Shown here: positions 1-9,210 of the stretch, piece by piece | How positions within the stretch are numbered: position 1 is the first letter of the stretch | How the letters are laid out: the number at the start of each line of letters is the position of its first letter | DNA from: Rohdeia mirabilis | GTDB taxonomy: Bacteria; Planctomycetota; UBA1135; GCA-002686595 | Assembly: GCA_007750655.1 (NCBI GenBank) | Contig: CP036290.1 | Coordinates: 1,302,001 to 1,366,000 of the forward strand | Reading direction: 5' to 3' | DNA length: 64,000 nucleotides | Translations under genes and position numbers: made by a program | Notes under the pieces: generated by a model | The model's input: the letters and a program-made list of their open reading frames with translations, nothing else | What the model was told of the DNA's origin: nothing | Databases searched by the model: none

Positions 1-1556
1 CGCGAGATCTCCTCGGTGCGCGGCGACAGGAGGCGGTGCAGCTTGAGCCACAGCGCGAACGCCTTCGTCTCGAGGCGGCCCATGGCGTAGTTGCCCGAGC
101 GCAGTCGCCAGCGCGCGAGTTTCTCCCACAGGCCGTCCTTCGCACGAACGAGGCCGCGCGCCAGCGTCTGGTAGTGGCAGTACAGCTTGCGCACCTGGGC
201 CACGTGGGGCGGGATGCGCCCCGGCCAGGTCTCGTGGAGGTGGTACTCGCCGAGGCTGCCCCATTCCTCGAGTTCCTGCGGCGCTTCGAAACCCAGCTCG
301 ATCGCTTGGTCCCACATCTCCGTGCCCGGGATGGGGCGGTAGGGCCAGACGGTCACGGACGAGCGCGGCGCAGCGGCCTGGGCCTCGCGCGCCTGCTCGA
401 GCGTCGCGAGCATGTTGTCCGGCTCTTCCTTCGGGTAGCCGATGATGTACGTCACCGAGCACTCGATGCCGCGGCGGTCCATCTCGTAGGTCGCGCGCAC
501 GTTGTCGTCGCCCTTGATCGGCTTGCCGATCTGCGCCTTCATGAATTCGTCGGTGCCGGTCTCGGCGCCGATCTCGGCCAGGTGCATGCCGGACGCCGCC
601 ATCAGGTCGAGCGTCTCGGGCTTGTACAGCAGGATCGAGTTGGTCTCGATGAACGAGTTCCACCAGATCGAGAGTTTGCGGTCGATCAGCCCCTGCGCGA
701 ACTCCTTCACGCGCTTCTCCATCACGCCGAAGTTGGCGTCGTGGAAGCGGACCACGTCGTAGTTCCAGCGCTCCTTCAGCATCTGGAGCTGGTCCAGCAT
801 CCGCTCGGCCGGCATGGCCTTCCAGCGGCGGCTGGTCACGAACGGCGAACAGCAGAACTTGCAGGGTTCCGGGCAGCCGAAGCTCGAGAAGAATGTGATG
901 CCGAAGTACGGCTTCCGCGAGCCCATCGCCGGCGGCGTCGGCATCCGCAGCACGTGGCGGTGGCTGTCGGCGCGCATCTGGCGCTCGCGGTAGGGCTCGA
1001 CATCGAGCAGGTGCCACGCCGCGTCGGGCAGCTTGTCCCAACCGACGACGGGGTTCTTCGGGTTCTCGATCACCTGGCCGTCGCGCCAGAGGGCGAGGCT
1101 CCCGATGTCGTCCCAAGGTTCACCCGCGGCGGTGGCCTGCACGATGTCGCGGAAGGCGATCTCGCCCTGGCCGCGCACGACACCGTCGTAGACACCCGTC
1201 GCGAGGAACAGGTCGGGCCGCACGGAGGCGAACCAACCGCCCGCGACGATCTTGATGTTCGGGTGGGCGGCGCGGACGCGGGCGCTGCACTGCGCACCGT
1301 CCTTGACCATGAAGCCGAGGATACCGGTGACGCCGTAGAGCATGGCGCCCTCGCAGGCCTCGACGACCATCCGGTGGGCCGTGTCCTGGTCGTAGAGCGA
1401 GCCGTCGATGATGACGACTTCGTAGCCCTCCGCGTCCGGCCACGCGGCGATCTGCAGCATCTCGAGCGGCAGCATGTCGCCGGACGAGAGGGTCCCGAGG
1501 GAGGCGTCGACCTGTTGCGGTTGGTACAGGACGATCCGCCGTTTGGCCTGGATCAT
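1..1556 (-). CDS. B12-binding-domain radical SAM protein (C-terminus beyond left edge)
   Basis: Open from ATG at 1556 to the window edge, about 518 codons, so the C-terminus is missing. The first 170 or so residues look like a cobalamin-binding-type fold, with phrases such as VDASLGTLSSGDMLPLEML and a Gly-rich VAGGWFASVRPD. A CPEPCKFC motif follows with cysteines near residues 228, 232 and 235, the CxxxCxxC signature that holds the radical SAM [4Fe-4S] cluster. Further on come GAETGTDEF and YIIGYPKEEPDNM, typical of this superfamily. Family members methylate or rearrange lipids, cofactors or natural products using SAM and sometimes cobalamin; the substrate here cannot be inferred. It stands alone, 312 bp from the ATPase gene. 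A 7-bp hairpin (1573-1591) lies just upstream of the start. The family is clear; the reaction is unknown. Confidence 0.85.
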   Translation of the reverse strand, partial: MIQAKRRIVLYQPQQVDASLGTLSSGDMLPLEMLQIAAWPDAEGYEVVIIDGSLYDQDTAHRMVVEACEGAMLYGVTGILGFMVKDGAQCSARVRAAHPNIKIVAGGWFASVRPDLFLATGVYDGVVRGQGEIAFRDIVQATAAGEPWDDIGSLALWRDGQVIENPKNPVVGWDKLPDAAWHLLDVEPYRERQMRADSHRHVLRMPTPPAMGSRKPYFGITFFSSFGCPEPCKFCCSPFVTSRRWKAMPAERMLDQLQMLKERWNYDVVRFHDANFGVMEKRVKEFAQGLIDRKLSIWWNSFIETNSILLYKPETLDLMAASGMHLAEIGAETGTDEFMKAQIGKPIKGDDNVRATYEMDRRGIECSVTYIIGYPKEEPDNMLATLEQAREAQAAAPRSSVTVWPYRPIPGTEMWDQAIELGFEAPQELEEWGSLGEYHLHETWPGRIPPHVAQVRKLYCHYQTLARGLVRAKDGLWEKLARWRLRSGNYAMGRLETKAFALWLKLHRLLSPRTEEIS

Positions 1557-1868
1557 GGTTCGGACGGGGCGCGCACCGCTCGCTGCGGTGCGTGGGCCGA
1601 TGGGTGGTTCCTACTCGCGCATGGGCAGTGCGAGCGTGGGGACGGCCGCCGATGGGGGGGCGGCCGCGCAAGGGATCCGGCCGTTGGTGGTGGCCGGAAC
1701 CTGCCGCTCCACAGGGGGGTCCCGCGGAACGACATGACCAATCGTACACGTCCCACTACGACCCGTGTGCGGCCTCCGTCCGCCCAGGAGCCGCGGCGGG
1801 GCCCAGGACCGCGCAGGCCGTCCGGCTCACGGGCCGCCCGTTCCCCCGGCGGCGCGCACCGCTCGAAC
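1557..1868. other. Intergenic region, 312 bp, no gene seen
   Basis: Lies between the stop of the metal ATPase and the start of the radical SAM gene, both on the minus strand. The open frames here are Arg/Pro/Ser-rich and look like GC-driven noise. A small hairpin at 1573-1591 (7-bp arms, 5-nt loop) sits 17 nt upstream of the radical SAM ATG. A TACGAT hexamer on the minus strand at 1741-1746 could be a -10 element, but no -35 element is convincing. Confidence 0.5.
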
Positions 1869-3887
1869 TCAGGCCGCGGCGGCGCCGTCGGCTTCCGGCG
1901 CTGCGGACGGCACCAGGGCCGCCGGCGCGAGGTAGGGACCGGTCTCCTCCACCGCGTCGCCCAGGCGCACGAGCCGTGCGGAGTTCACCAGCACCAGCAG
2001 GACGCCGCCGTTGTGGAGCAGGGCCGCCACGGCAGGCGCCAGGATCCCCAGTGAGGCCAGGGCGACCATCGCCACGCCCCAACCGGTGGCGAGCAGCGCG
2101 TTCGACACGATCGTCGCGCGCGTGCGGTCGGCGAGGTGCAGCATGCGGGGGATGCGGCCGAGGTCGCCGGACATCAGCGCCACGTCGGCTCCGCCCACGG
2201 CCACCTCGTTGACGCGCGCGCCGAGCGCCACGCCCACGTCCGCTCCCGACAGGGCCAACGCGTCGTTCACGCCGTCGCCGACCATCATCACCTTGCCGCG
2301 GGCGCGCGCCTGTTCCTGGCGCACGATGTCGAGCTTCTGCTCGGGCAGCACCTCGGCCACGTAGTCGTCGAACCCCAGTTCGTCCGCCACGACCTTGGCC
2401 GTGCCTTCGCGGTCGCCCGTGAGGAGCACGATGCGTTCGATGCCGAGGCGGCGCACCAGGTCGAGCGCGGAGCGGGCCTCGCTGCGCGGCGTGTCGCGCA
2501 GGGCGACGAATCCGAGCAGGCGATCGCCCTCCGCGACCCAGGCGCCCGGGCCACCGTCGTCGGCGCCGGCGCCTTCGAACGACACGCCCGCCGCTTCGAG
2601 CCACGTGCGCCGACCCAGGCGCAGACGCGTGCCACCGGTGGCGCGCACCTCGACGCCCGAGCCCGGGATCTCGCGCGTCTCGTCCACGCCGCCGAGAACG
2701 AGTCCGCGCGCGCGAGCGGCCGCGACCGCGGCGACGCTGACCGGGTGCAGGGACGCCTGACCACAGGTGCCGGCGGCGGCCAACAGCCGTTCGCTCTCGA
2801 CTCCGGCGACCGGCACGAGCGCGTCGACCGCGAGGCGCCCGCTCGTCACGGTGCCGGTCTTGTCGAGGACCAGGGTCGTGATGTCGGCCGAGGTCTCGAT
2901 GAACTCGGAGCTCTTGATCAACAGCCGCAGGCGCGAGGCCGCCGTCATCGACGCGACCATCGCCGCCGGGCCCGCGAGGACGAGGCCGCACGGACAGGCC
3001 ACGATCAGCACGGCGATCGCGCGGTTCATCTCGCCGGTCGCGAACAGGACGATGCCGGCCACGGCCAGCACGAGCGGGATGTAGCTGCCCGAGAAGCGGT
3101 CGAGCAGGCGCAGCACGGGCGTCTTGCTCGATTCGACGCTCTGCAGCAGTTCGACGACGCGGCCCAGGACCGACGCCGAGCCCACCGTCGTCGCGCGCAC
3201 CGACAGGAGTCCGTCGAGGTTGATCGTGCCCGAGTACACGCGGCTGCCGGGTTGCACGGAGTCGTAGAGCGACTCGCCCGTGATGGGGGAGGAGTCCACG
3301 CTCGAGCGCCCGCCGACCACTTCGCCGTCGCAGGGGATCACTTCGCCCGGGCGCACGACGACCACGTCGCCGACCGCGAGCTGCTCGGGATCCACTTCCT
3401 CCAGCTCTTCACCGTCCGCCGCGCCGGGCCGCACCCGGTGCGCGCGCCGCGCGTGCAGGGCCAGGATGCCGTCGATCGCCGCGCGCGCGCCGCGACTCGA
3501 GCGTTCCTCGAACAGGTGCCCGAGCTCGAGGAACAAGGGCACGAGCGTCGCCACCATGAACTCCCCGGTGACGAGCGCCGCGAACACGGCGATCGCGACC
3601 AACTGCTCGGTCAGGTTGCGCGTCGGGCGCGCGAGGAAGCCCTCGAGCGCCTCGCGGAAGATCGGCAGGCCGACGGTGACGGCGCCGATCGCTTGCAGCA
3701 CCGCGGCGACGTCGGCCTGGTCGGGAACGAGCCACGCGTACAGCGCGCCGAGGGCGAACAACCCGGTGCCGAACATCAGCGGGCCGAGCTGGCGGCCGAT
3801 GCGCCGCTTCTCGCTCGTCGTCAGCGGCGCTTCGATCGGGTCGTGCCCCGTTCCGACGGTCTCGCAGGCCTTCGTGGTGGTGGACAT
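1869..3887 (-). CDS. P1B-type heavy-metal-translocating ATPase
   Basis: 672 aa. It couples ATP hydrolysis to metal ion transport across the inner membrane. Visible landmarks are the actuator TGES (203-206), the transmembrane metal-site CPC (298-300), phosphorylated Asp342 in DKTGT, the P1B-specific HP dipeptide (381-382) and the hinge GDGVNDA. There is no N-terminal CxxC metal-binding domain; the N-terminus is a short polar stretch before the first membrane helices. The last helix region ends LVNSARL, closer to the Zn/Cd/Co type than to classical CopA, but metal specificity cannot be fixed. It is the last gene of an operon behind three SPFH proteins (gap 38 bp), which suggests that they form or organise a membrane complex around the pump. 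The histidine-rich N-terminus of one SPFH partner could supply the missing metal-binding function (inference). Confidence 0.93.
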   Translation of the reverse strand: MSTTTKACETVGTGHDPIEAPLTTSEKRRIGRQLGPLMFGTGLFALGALYAWLVPDQADVAAVLQAIGAVTVGLPIFREALEGFLARPTRNLTEQLVAIAVFAALVTGEFMVATLVPLFLELGHLFEERSSRGARAAIDGILALHARRAHRVRPGAADGEELEEVDPEQLAVGDVVVVRPGEVIPCDGEVVGGRSSVDSSPITGESLYDSVQPGSRVYSGTINLDGLLSVRATTVGSASVLGRVVELLQSVESSKTPVLRLLDRFSGSYIPLVLAVAGIVLFATGEMNRAIAVLIVACPCGLVLAGPAAMVASMTAASRLRLLIKSSEFIETSADITTLVLDKTGTVTSGRLAVDALVPVAGVESERLLAAAGTCGQASLHPVSVAAVAAARARGLVLGGVDETREIPGSGVEVRATGGTRLRLGRRTWLEAAGVSFEGAGADDGGPGAWVAEGDRLLGFVALRDTPRSEARSALDLVRRLGIERIVLLTGDREGTAKVVADELGFDDYVAEVLPEQKLDIVRQEQARARGKVMMVGDGVNDALALSGADVGVALGARVNEVAVGGADVALMSGDLGRIPRMLHLADRTRATIVSNALLATGWGVAMVALASLGILAPAVAALLHNGGVLLVLVNSARLVRLGDAVEETGPYLAPAALVPSAAPEADGAAAA

Positions 3888-3925
3888 CGTGGTGGTGCCG
3901 CGCGAGTGGAGGCGCGGCCGTTCGA

Positions 3926-5011
3926 TCAGTGCTCGGCGTCGCCCGCGTCGTCGACGGCGTCGATGCGACGATCCGGCGACAGCGTGAAGCGCAACTCGGC
4001 GTAGCGCCCGTCCGCGGGCGGAGGGGCGAAGGAGATGCGTGCGCCGCTCTCGCGCAGGATGCGGACGACACCCGCACGCAGCATCCGGTCGCGCACCAGT
4101 TCCGGTGCGAGCAGGTACTGTGGCAGCACCTCGTCGTAGGCCGCGATCGCGCCCTCGACGCGGGCCACGACCTCGCGCGCGTAGCCGCGCTGTTCGGCCA
4201 GGATCTGGGCCAGTTCGCGCCGGAACAGTTCGAGGTCGCGGCGCCGTTCGCCGTCGGCCTGGGTGATGCGCGCGCGCGCCACGTTGACGGCCGTGCGCAC
4301 GTCCTCGACGGCGGCCTTCACCTGGCGCGGGAAACTGATCGTGCCGATCGAGACTTCGGCCAGGTCGATGCCGCTGTTCACCGCGTCGAGTCGCGCCTGC
4401 GCCACGTCGCGGATCTGCGTCGGCAGGAAGCGCAGGCCGGCGAACAGGTCGAGCGCACCGTAGGTCGTGAAGATCGTCGTCGCCGCAGCCTGCACCGAGT
4501 CGTGCACGAGGCGTTCCCGCGTCGCCTCGTCGGCGCCCAGCGCCCAGGCGATCGGATCACTGACGCGGTAGCGCGCGACGAGGCGCGTCTGCATCAGCGC
4601 GCGGTCGCCGGTGACGAGATAGCCTTCGGCCACGGGGTCGATCGTGTCGCCCTGTTCCTGGCCGTAGGGATCGTCGCGCAGCATCGCGTCCGTCGCGTCC
4701 AAGTCGTCGATCTCGACCTGGCGCACGAGGTCCACGGGGATGCGCTGGACGCGGTCGATGGGGAAGGGGAGCGCCAGCAAGAGCCCCGGACGCTGGATCT
4801 GCTCCGCGGGCGTGTCGCCGACCAGACGGCCGAAGCGCTGCACGAGCGCGACTTCGTTCTCGCGCACGAACGTGATGCCCGACGCGAGGTACACGAGCGC
4901 CAGACCGCCCAGGATCCAGCCGATGCGCGCCACGAGCCAGTTGAGGCTCGCGAGCAGCGGTTGGAACAGGTGCTGGGTCTCGCCGACCCGTCGGATCTGG
5001 AGCTCGGCCAC
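3926..5011 (-). CDS. SPFH/Band 7 membrane protein, HflC/HflK-like (third of three)
   Basis: About 361 aa. One transmembrane helix near the N-terminus (WLVARIGWILGGLALVYL) is followed by FVRENEVALVQRFGRLVG, the standard opening of an SPFH domain, then a Glu/Arg/Ala-rich coiled coil (ADGERRRDLELFRRELAQIL). Such proteins oligomerise into membrane-bound rings; HflK/HflC cage the FtsH protease. The upstream gene stops with TGA at 5015-5013. I chose GTG at 5011 because it sits directly after that stop. An ATG at 5050 would add 13 residues and overlap the upstream gene by 38 bp, so the start is uncertain. It ends 38 bp before the metal ATPase. The role is inferred from family and context only. Confidence 0.85.
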   Translation of the reverse strand: MAELQIRRVGETQHLFQPLLASLNWLVARIGWILGGLALVYLASGITFVRENEVALVQRFGRLVGDTPAEQIQRPGLLLALPFPIDRVQRIPVDLVRQVEIDDLDATDAMLRDDPYGQEQGDTIDPVAEGYLVTGDRALMQTRLVARYRVSDPIAWALGADEATRERLVHDSVQAAATTIFTTYGALDLFAGLRFLPTQIRDVAQARLDAVNSGIDLAEVSIGTISFPRQVKAAVEDVRTAVNVARARITQADGERRRDLELFRRELAQILAEQRGYAREVVARVEGAIAAYDEVLPQYLLAPELVRDRMLRAGVVRILRESGARISFAPPPADGRYAELRFTLSPDRRIDAVDDAGDAEH

Positions 5012-5012
5012 G

Positions 5013-6104
5013 TCAGTCGTTCCCGTCGCCGTCAGAGGGCGAGTCGGCATCCTCGGCGCGCCCGTTCTCCAGCCCGCCCTCGCCGACGAGTTCCGCGTCG
5101 GGACGGCCGCCGTTGAACAGGTCGAACGGCACCTGACCGGTCTGCAGGAACAGCGCGGTGTTGTTCGTGACGAGGTTCTCGAGCGAGTTCATCTTCACCA
5201 TGAACGCGAAGAACTCGGGGTCGAGGTCCTTGACGTCGATCAGCGCGCGCGCGATCTCCGCTTCGGCCTGACCGCGGATGACGCGCGCTTCCTTGTCGGC
5301 CTCGGCCAGCATCTCGCGCACCTCGACCTTGGTCCGTTCCTTGATCTCACCGGCCGTGGTCTCGCCCTCGGCGCGGATGGCGTCGCCCTCGCGTTTGCGG
5401 TCCGCGCGCATCTGGTCGAAGACCGCGGCGATGTTGGCCTCGGGGAAGGCCACGCGCTTGATGCCGAGGCTCTCGATCGCGATGCCGTAGATCGTGCGCG
5501 TGGTGTCCGCGGTGCCCTCGTCGATCTGCTCGACGCTCGCGAGCAGCTGTTCTTCGATCGCGCGCGAACGCGACGCGTCGTCGTCGATCGACACGAGCGC
5601 CCCCAGATCGTTCTTGGCCAGAACTGCGGTCTTCGCGGCCGAGAGCCGAGCGGCGAGGATCTCACGCGCGCGCTCGGGGCTGCCGACCGCGCGGAAGAAC
5701 AGTTCGGGATCGTCCACGCGCCAGGCCACGAAGGTCTGCAGCGCGACGTTGCGCCGGTCACCGGTGAGGGTCTCGGTGAGGCTCGACTCGAGCACGTGCG
5801 TGCGACGATCGATCGCGATCTCGGCCTCGAGCGGCCAGGGCAGCTTCCAGTTGAGACCGGGCTCGTCGAGCGTGCGGTCGAGCTTGCCGAAGCGCGTGAC
5901 GAGCGTCGTGTGGCGCTCGCGCACCGACACGGCCGCGCTGTAGAGCGCGAGCAGGAGCACCGTCGCTCCGCCCACGACCAGTCGCAGCCGGAAGCGCCGC
6001 GGGCCCGTGTCGGGGACGGTGCCGTGGGTGTGCCCGTGCCCGTGCGAGTGCCCGTGCGAATGCCCGTGCGAATGCCCGTGCGCGTGGTCGTTGCGGTCGT
6101 TCAT
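5013..6104 (-). CDS. SPFH/Band 7 protein with histidine-rich N-terminus, HflK-like (second of three)
   Basis: 363 aa. The ATG at 6104 overlaps the previous gene's TGA (ATGA, 4 bp), so the two are probably translationally coupled; an in-frame ATG at 6155 is rejected for that reason. The first 30 residues hold a run of His-Gly/His-Ser pairs, a likely Zn, Ni or Cu binding tail on the cytoplasmic side. One transmembrane helix follows (LRLVVGGATVLLLALYSAAV), then an SPFH domain opening VRERHTTLVTRFGKLDRTL and a charged coiled coil (EGETTAGEIKERTKVEVREM). The His tail is unusual for HflK/HflC and fits the metal ATPase two genes downstream, perhaps as metal sensor, buffer or chaperone (inference). 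The C-terminus is acidic. Confidence 0.88.
   Translation of the reverse strand: MNDRNDHAHGHSHGHSHGHSHGHGHTHGTVPDTGPRRFRLRLVVGGATVLLLALYSAAVSVRERHTTLVTRFGKLDRTLDEPGLNWKLPWPLEAEIAIDRRTHVLESSLTETLTGDRRNVALQTFVAWRVDDPELFFRAVGSPERAREILAARLSAAKTAVLAKNDLGALVSIDDDASRSRAIEEQLLASVEQIDEGTADTTRTIYGIAIESLGIKRVAFPEANIAAVFDQMRADRKREGDAIRAEGETTAGEIKERTKVEVREMLAEADKEARVIRGQAEAEIARALIDVKDLDPEFFAFMVKMNSLENLVTNNTALFLQTGQVPFDLFNGGRPDAELVGEGGLENGRAEDADSPSDGDGND
6039..6086 (-). repeat. 12-bp tandem repeat encoding the His-Gly-His-Ser tail
   Basis: Four consecutive 12-bp units (6039-6050, 6051-6062, 6063-6074, 6075-6086), the middle two identical and the outer two nearly so. Each encodes a HGHS-type tetrapeptide of the SPFH protein's N-terminus. 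Such repeats can expand or contract, so tail length may vary between strains. Confidence 0.85.
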
Positions 6105-7984
6105 CGGTCGAGGATCCACCAGGTGGCTCCGTCCGCGTCGAGGCGGGCGTCCCACACGGAATAGGGCGTGCCGGCGAGGGCGCGTTCCAGTCGGTCGAGA
6201 TACAGCACGAGTTCGAGGGCCGCGTCGGTGTCCAGATCGCCGCTGCGCGCGCCGGCCACCAGTCGGAAGGCCTCCATCTCGCCCACTTCGCTCGCCACGC
6301 GCTGGACCTTGGCCGCGCGGGCCTCGGACACCATGGCGAAGGCGTCGGCCTGGGCCTCCAGGAGGTCGACGGTGGCGGTGGACTCGGCCTCGATCACCAG
6401 GCGTTCGCCCTCGATCTGGTTGCTGACCACGCTCTGGTAGTCGGCGGCCACTTCGCGCGGCGGATGCAGGGAGAGGACGACCAGGTCGACGATCTCGATG
6501 CCGAGGCCGCGTTCGGCGACGCCCGTCGCGATCGCCGTCTCGAAGTCGCTCGTGAGTTGCTCGAGGTTGCCGGCCAGGACGTCGTCGAGGTCGCGGTCGA
6601 CGGTCTGCTCGAACAGCGCGCGCGAGCAGATGGCCGACAGCGCCGCCTCGGGATCGGCCTCCGTGTAGACGAAGGCCAGAGGGTCGGACGGGCGCCAGTG
6701 CAACACCGCGTTGATCGAGAGCAGCTCTTCGCCGTCACCGAGCACCAGCCGGTACTCGCCCTGGGCGTGGGTCTCGGTCCACAGCATGGGCGCGCCTTCG
6801 ATCGCTCGCTCGTAGCCGACCGGCATCGAGCGCACCTGACCGACGTCGACCGTGTGCACGCGATCGATCGGCCACGGGAACAGCACGTGCAGTCCCGGTT
6901 CGAGCACGCCTTCGGGCCGCGCACCGAAGCGTTCGAGCACGCCGACCGCGCGGGTCGGGACCACGTGGAACGCGCTGGCGACCCAGGCCACGAGCGCGAG
7001 CAGCGCGCCGATCGGCAGCAGCGCGCGGCGCATGTACACCAGCGCGTAGGTGCCGCGGATGTCGATGCCGAAGCCGTCGGCCGCCACGTCGAAGAGGCTC
7101 TTGACCGGGTTGAAGCTCGAGCCCAGGAGGCGCGGCACGACGGCGTCGGTCAGGACGCGCGCGCCGGGGTGGGCGGCGCCGTCGTAGATGCGTGCCCAGA
7201 AGGTCGCGAGCGAGCGCAGCGCCACCTCGATCCACAGCAGCGTCGCGAGACCGCCGAGGGCCGACGGGATCCAGTCGAGGTCGACCGAGGCCGCCACGTC
7301 CGCGCCGAGCAGCGTCGGCGCCAGCAGCACCGCCGCGACCAGACCGCAGTACCAGGTGCCGACGCGCGCCCAGGCCGCGAAGCCCTTGGCCTCGGGTGCG
7401 GCGGTCGGGTCGACGGCCGCGAAGAAGAGCGCGACCAGAGCGCAGGCCACGGCGAGCAGCGCGTTCACGCCACCGATCCACGGCCTGGTGCTCGCTTCGA
7501 GCGCCGCGACGGAATCGACGTCCACCGCGAGAGCAGCCGCCCACAGGGGACGACCGCCGACGAGCGGTTCCAACTCGAACAACTGGCCCAGCCAGCGCGC
7601 GATGTCGACGCCGAACAGCACCTGCACGCCGACCACGACGAGCAGCGCCGTGGGCACGAAGCGCAGCGCGAAGAACGGAACGCCGCGGCGGGGCGTCGCG
7701 GGTGCGTCGGCCAGCCGCGCGAGCTCCGCGATCCGCCAGGCCAACATCCGCCACAGGGCGAAGGCCACGAGCAGCGCCAGCGTCCCGAAGGGTCCGGGCA
7801 CGAACGGCACCAGCAGGGCGGGGACGCCGTCCAGCGCCGGATCCACGGGCGCGGTCGAGCCGAGCCAGCCGTTGCCGTCCAAGGTGGCCAGCGGCAGGGC
7901 CACCAGCAGCGTCACCCAGCCGGTGACCCGCTTGAGGCGCGCGAGGCGTTCGGTGTGCAGTGCGGTGGCGGCGGGCAACGACAT
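6101..7984 (-). CDS. Polytopic SPFH/Band 7 protein, HflK-like (first of three)
   Basis: 627 aa, first gene of the operon. The N-terminal half is a multi-helix membrane region (for example [18 protein letters not shown] and [15 protein letters not shown]) with an unknown role. From about residue 330 there is another helix and then a typical SPFH start ([34 protein letters not shown]), ending in a long coiled coil rich in Glu and Ala. Standard HflK has a single helix, so the N-terminal membrane block is an added module of about 300 residues. It overlaps the next gene by 4 bp (ATGA). A TAAAGT hexamer at 8002-7997 lies 12 nt before the ATG. I infer a scaffold role in a membrane assembly with the other two SPFH proteins and the ATPase. 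Confidence 0.85.
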   Translation of the reverse strand: MSLPAATALHTERLARLKRVTGWVTLLVALPLATLDGNGWLGSTAPVDPALDGVPALLVPFVPGPFGTLALLVAFALWRMLAWRIAELARLADAPATPRRGVPFFALRFVPTALLVVVGVQVLFGVDIARWLGQLFELEPLVGGRPLWAAALAVDVDSVAALEASTRPWIGGVNALLAVACALVALFFAAVDPTAAPEAKGFAAWARVGTWYCGLVAAVLLAPTLLGADVAASVDLDWIPSALGGLATLLWIEVALRSLATFWARIYDGAAHPGARVLTDAVVPRLLGSSFNPVKSLFDVAADGFGIDIRGTYALVYMRRALLPIGALLALVAWVASAFHVVPTRAVGVLERFGARPEGVLEPGLHVLFPWPIDRVHTVDVGQVRSMPVGYERAIEGAPMLWTETHAQGEYRLVLGDGEELLSINAVLHWRPSDPLAFVYTEADPEAALSAICSRALFEQTVDRDLDDVLAGNLEQLTSDFETAIATGVAERGLGIEIVDLVVLSLHPPREVAADYQSVVSNQIEGERLVIEAESTATVDLLEAQADAFAMVSEARAAKVQRVASEVGEMEAFRLVAGARSGDLDTDAALELVLYLDRLERALAGTPYSVWDARLDADGATWWILDR

Positions 7985-7996
7985 TGGAGCCCGAAG

Positions 7997-8002
7997 ACTT
8001 TA
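7997..8002 (-). promoter_or_regulatory. Possible -10 element (TAAAGT) of the SPFH-ATPase operon
   Basis: A TANNNT hexamer on the minus strand, 12 nt before the ATG of the first SPFH gene, in the divergent gap shared with folE. No good -35 hexamer at 16-18 bp. If used, the leader would be only about 5 nt. Confidence 0.3.
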
Positions 8003-8211
8003 CACGGGCCGCGCCGCGTCCAGACCCGCCGAGGAGGCGAAGACGGGGCGCCGGTGTCGAGGCCCACTGCGGCGCCTCGCGCTCTTCACGCTTCCCCGAG
8101 CACACGCGCGCGCCGCCCACCCGTCGCGGGCTATTCTCCGAGCCGCACCCGGGAGTCGGGTTCGCCGGGGCCTCCACGGGACGGCGCCGGCGCACCGCGA
8201 ACCAGGCTGCC

Positions 8212-8901
8212 ATGACCACGCCCACCGACCGCCCTCTCGATGGTGATGGCCCGGCCTCCACCGCGCCCGTCACTCCGCCCCAACGCCCCGCGCCCGCGCC
8301 CGTGTCCTCCACCGAACGTTCTCGCATCGAAGCCGCCCGTCCCTCCCAGGCCGAGGCCGAAGCTGCGGTCCGCGTCCTGTTGCGCTGGGCCGGCGACGAC
8401 CCCGATCGCGAGGGGCTGCTCGACACGCCCCGCCGCGTGGCCAAGTCCTACCGCGAGTTCTTCGCCGGCTACGAGCTCGACCCCGAAGCCGTGCTCTCGA
8501 CCACCTTCGAGGAGGTGGAGGGCTACGACGAGATCGTGCTCGTGCGCGACATCAACCTCGAGAGCCACTGCGAGCACCACATGGTCCCGATCAACGGGCG
8601 CGCCCACGTGGCCTACCTGCCCGACAAGCGCGTCGTGGGGATCAGCAAGCTGGCGCGGGTCGTGGAGGTCTACGCCAAGCGCCTGCAGATCCAGGAGAAG
8701 CTGACCGCCCAGGTGGCCGACACGATCGACCGCGTGCTCCAGCCCCGGGGCGTGGCCGTCATCATCGAGGCCAGCCACCAGTGCATGACCACGCGCGGCA
8801 TCCACAAGCCCGACTCGGTCACGGTCACCAGCCGCATGCTGGGCGCCTTCCGGGACAACGCGAGCACCCGGCACGAGCTGCTGGCGATGCTCCAGCGCTG
8901 A
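8212..8901 (+). CDS. folE: GTP cyclohydrolase I (type I)
   Basis: 229 aa, cytosolic. Catalyses GTP to 7,8-dihydroneopterin triphosphate, the first step of folate (and pterin) synthesis. Zinc-ligand residues are visible: Cys120 and the adjacent His122/His123 in CEHHMVP, and Cys191 in SHQCMTTRG. Also present are [13 protein letters not shown] near the N-terminus, the [20 protein letters not shown] helix, and a C-terminal RHELLAML. About 45 N-terminal residues are Pro/Thr/Ala-rich and lie before the conserved domain, a poorly conserved extension. The ATG at 8212 is chosen because upstream in-frame sequence is Arg/Pro noise. It is divergent from the SPFH operon, with a possible -10 TATTCT near 8131. 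Confidence 0.97.
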   Translation: MTTPTDRPLDGDGPASTAPVTPPQRPAPAPVSSTERSRIEAARPSQAEAEAAVRVLLRWAGDDPDREGLLDTPRRVAKSYREFFAGYELDPEAVLSTTFEEVEGYDEIVLVRDINLESHCEHHMVPINGRAHVAYLPDKRVVGISKLARVVEVYAKRLQIQEKLTAQVADTIDRVLQPRGVAVIIEASHQCMTTRGIHKPDSVTVTSRMLGAFRDNASTRHELLAMLQR

Positions 8902-8920
8902 GCCGGGGCCGGGCCCAGGT

Positions 8921-8935
8921 GGGGGAGCCCCCTTT
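8921..8935 (+). terminator. Possible terminator after folE
   Basis: Short G/C hairpin with 4-bp arms GGGG/CCCC and a GAG loop, then CTTT, 20 bp after the folE stop. Small, but the only hairpin here followed by a T run. Confidence 0.35.
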
Positions 8936-9002
8936 GGCCGGCCCGTCGGATTCGCGACCGATCCGGGCGATTCGGGGGCTGGCGCCGGCCCTGGCCGCTC
9001 CG

Positions 9003-9008
9003 TACACT
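9003..9008 (+). promoter_or_regulatory. Possible -10 element (TACACT) of rpmG
   Basis: A TANNNT hexamer 43 nt before the rpmG ATG. No clear -35 hexamer. Confidence 0.25.
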
Positions 9009-9051
9009 CTTCGGCCCTTCGCCCCGAACCGGGCCCAGGACCACCACTGCC

Positions 9052-9210
9052 ATGAAGATCAAGGAACGCTACATCTGGCTGGTCTGCACCAAGTGCAGCT
9101 CCCGCAACTACACGACGCACAAGCGCCAGAAGGCGGCCTACAAGCTCGAGAAGAAGAAGTTCTGTCGCTTCTGTCGCGAGCACACGTCGCACAAGGAGCG
9201 CAAGCTCTAG
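9052..9210 (+). CDS. rpmG: 50S ribosomal protein L33, zinc-ribbon form
   Basis: 52 aa; too short for many gene callers. Starts MKIKERYIWLVCTKCSSRNY and ends FCRFCREHTSHKERKL. Two Cys pairs, CTKC (residues 12-15) and CRFC (38-41), make this the C+ form that binds one zinc; the C- form lacks them. It is a component of the large ribosomal subunit. The Lys/Arg-rich composition and length fit the family. The TAG stop is part of an 8-bp direct repeat (CTCTAGGC, three copies). No other translation gene is adjacent, though in many genomes rpmG sits near tufA, secE or nusG. Confidence 0.96.
   Translation: MKIKERYIWLVCTKCSSRNYTTHKRQKAAYKLEKKKFCRFCREHTSHKERKL

Noticed and set aside
1553..1756. Small minus-strand frame ending at the radical SAM start (ATGA overlap)
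   Set aside because: Arg/Pro/Ser-rich composition typical of GC noise; no SD or family match. It could be a leader peptide but nothing supports that.
36..2054. Long plus-strand open frame of 672 codons near the left edge
   Set aside because: Arg/Val/His-rich antisense frame opposite the radical SAM gene, which has the CxxxCxxC motif and normal protein composition.
6007..6426. Plus-strand frame with Cys-Pro repeats (CPCECPCE)
   Set aside because: It is the antisense translation of the His-Gly repeat in the SPFH gene; no start context or conserved features.
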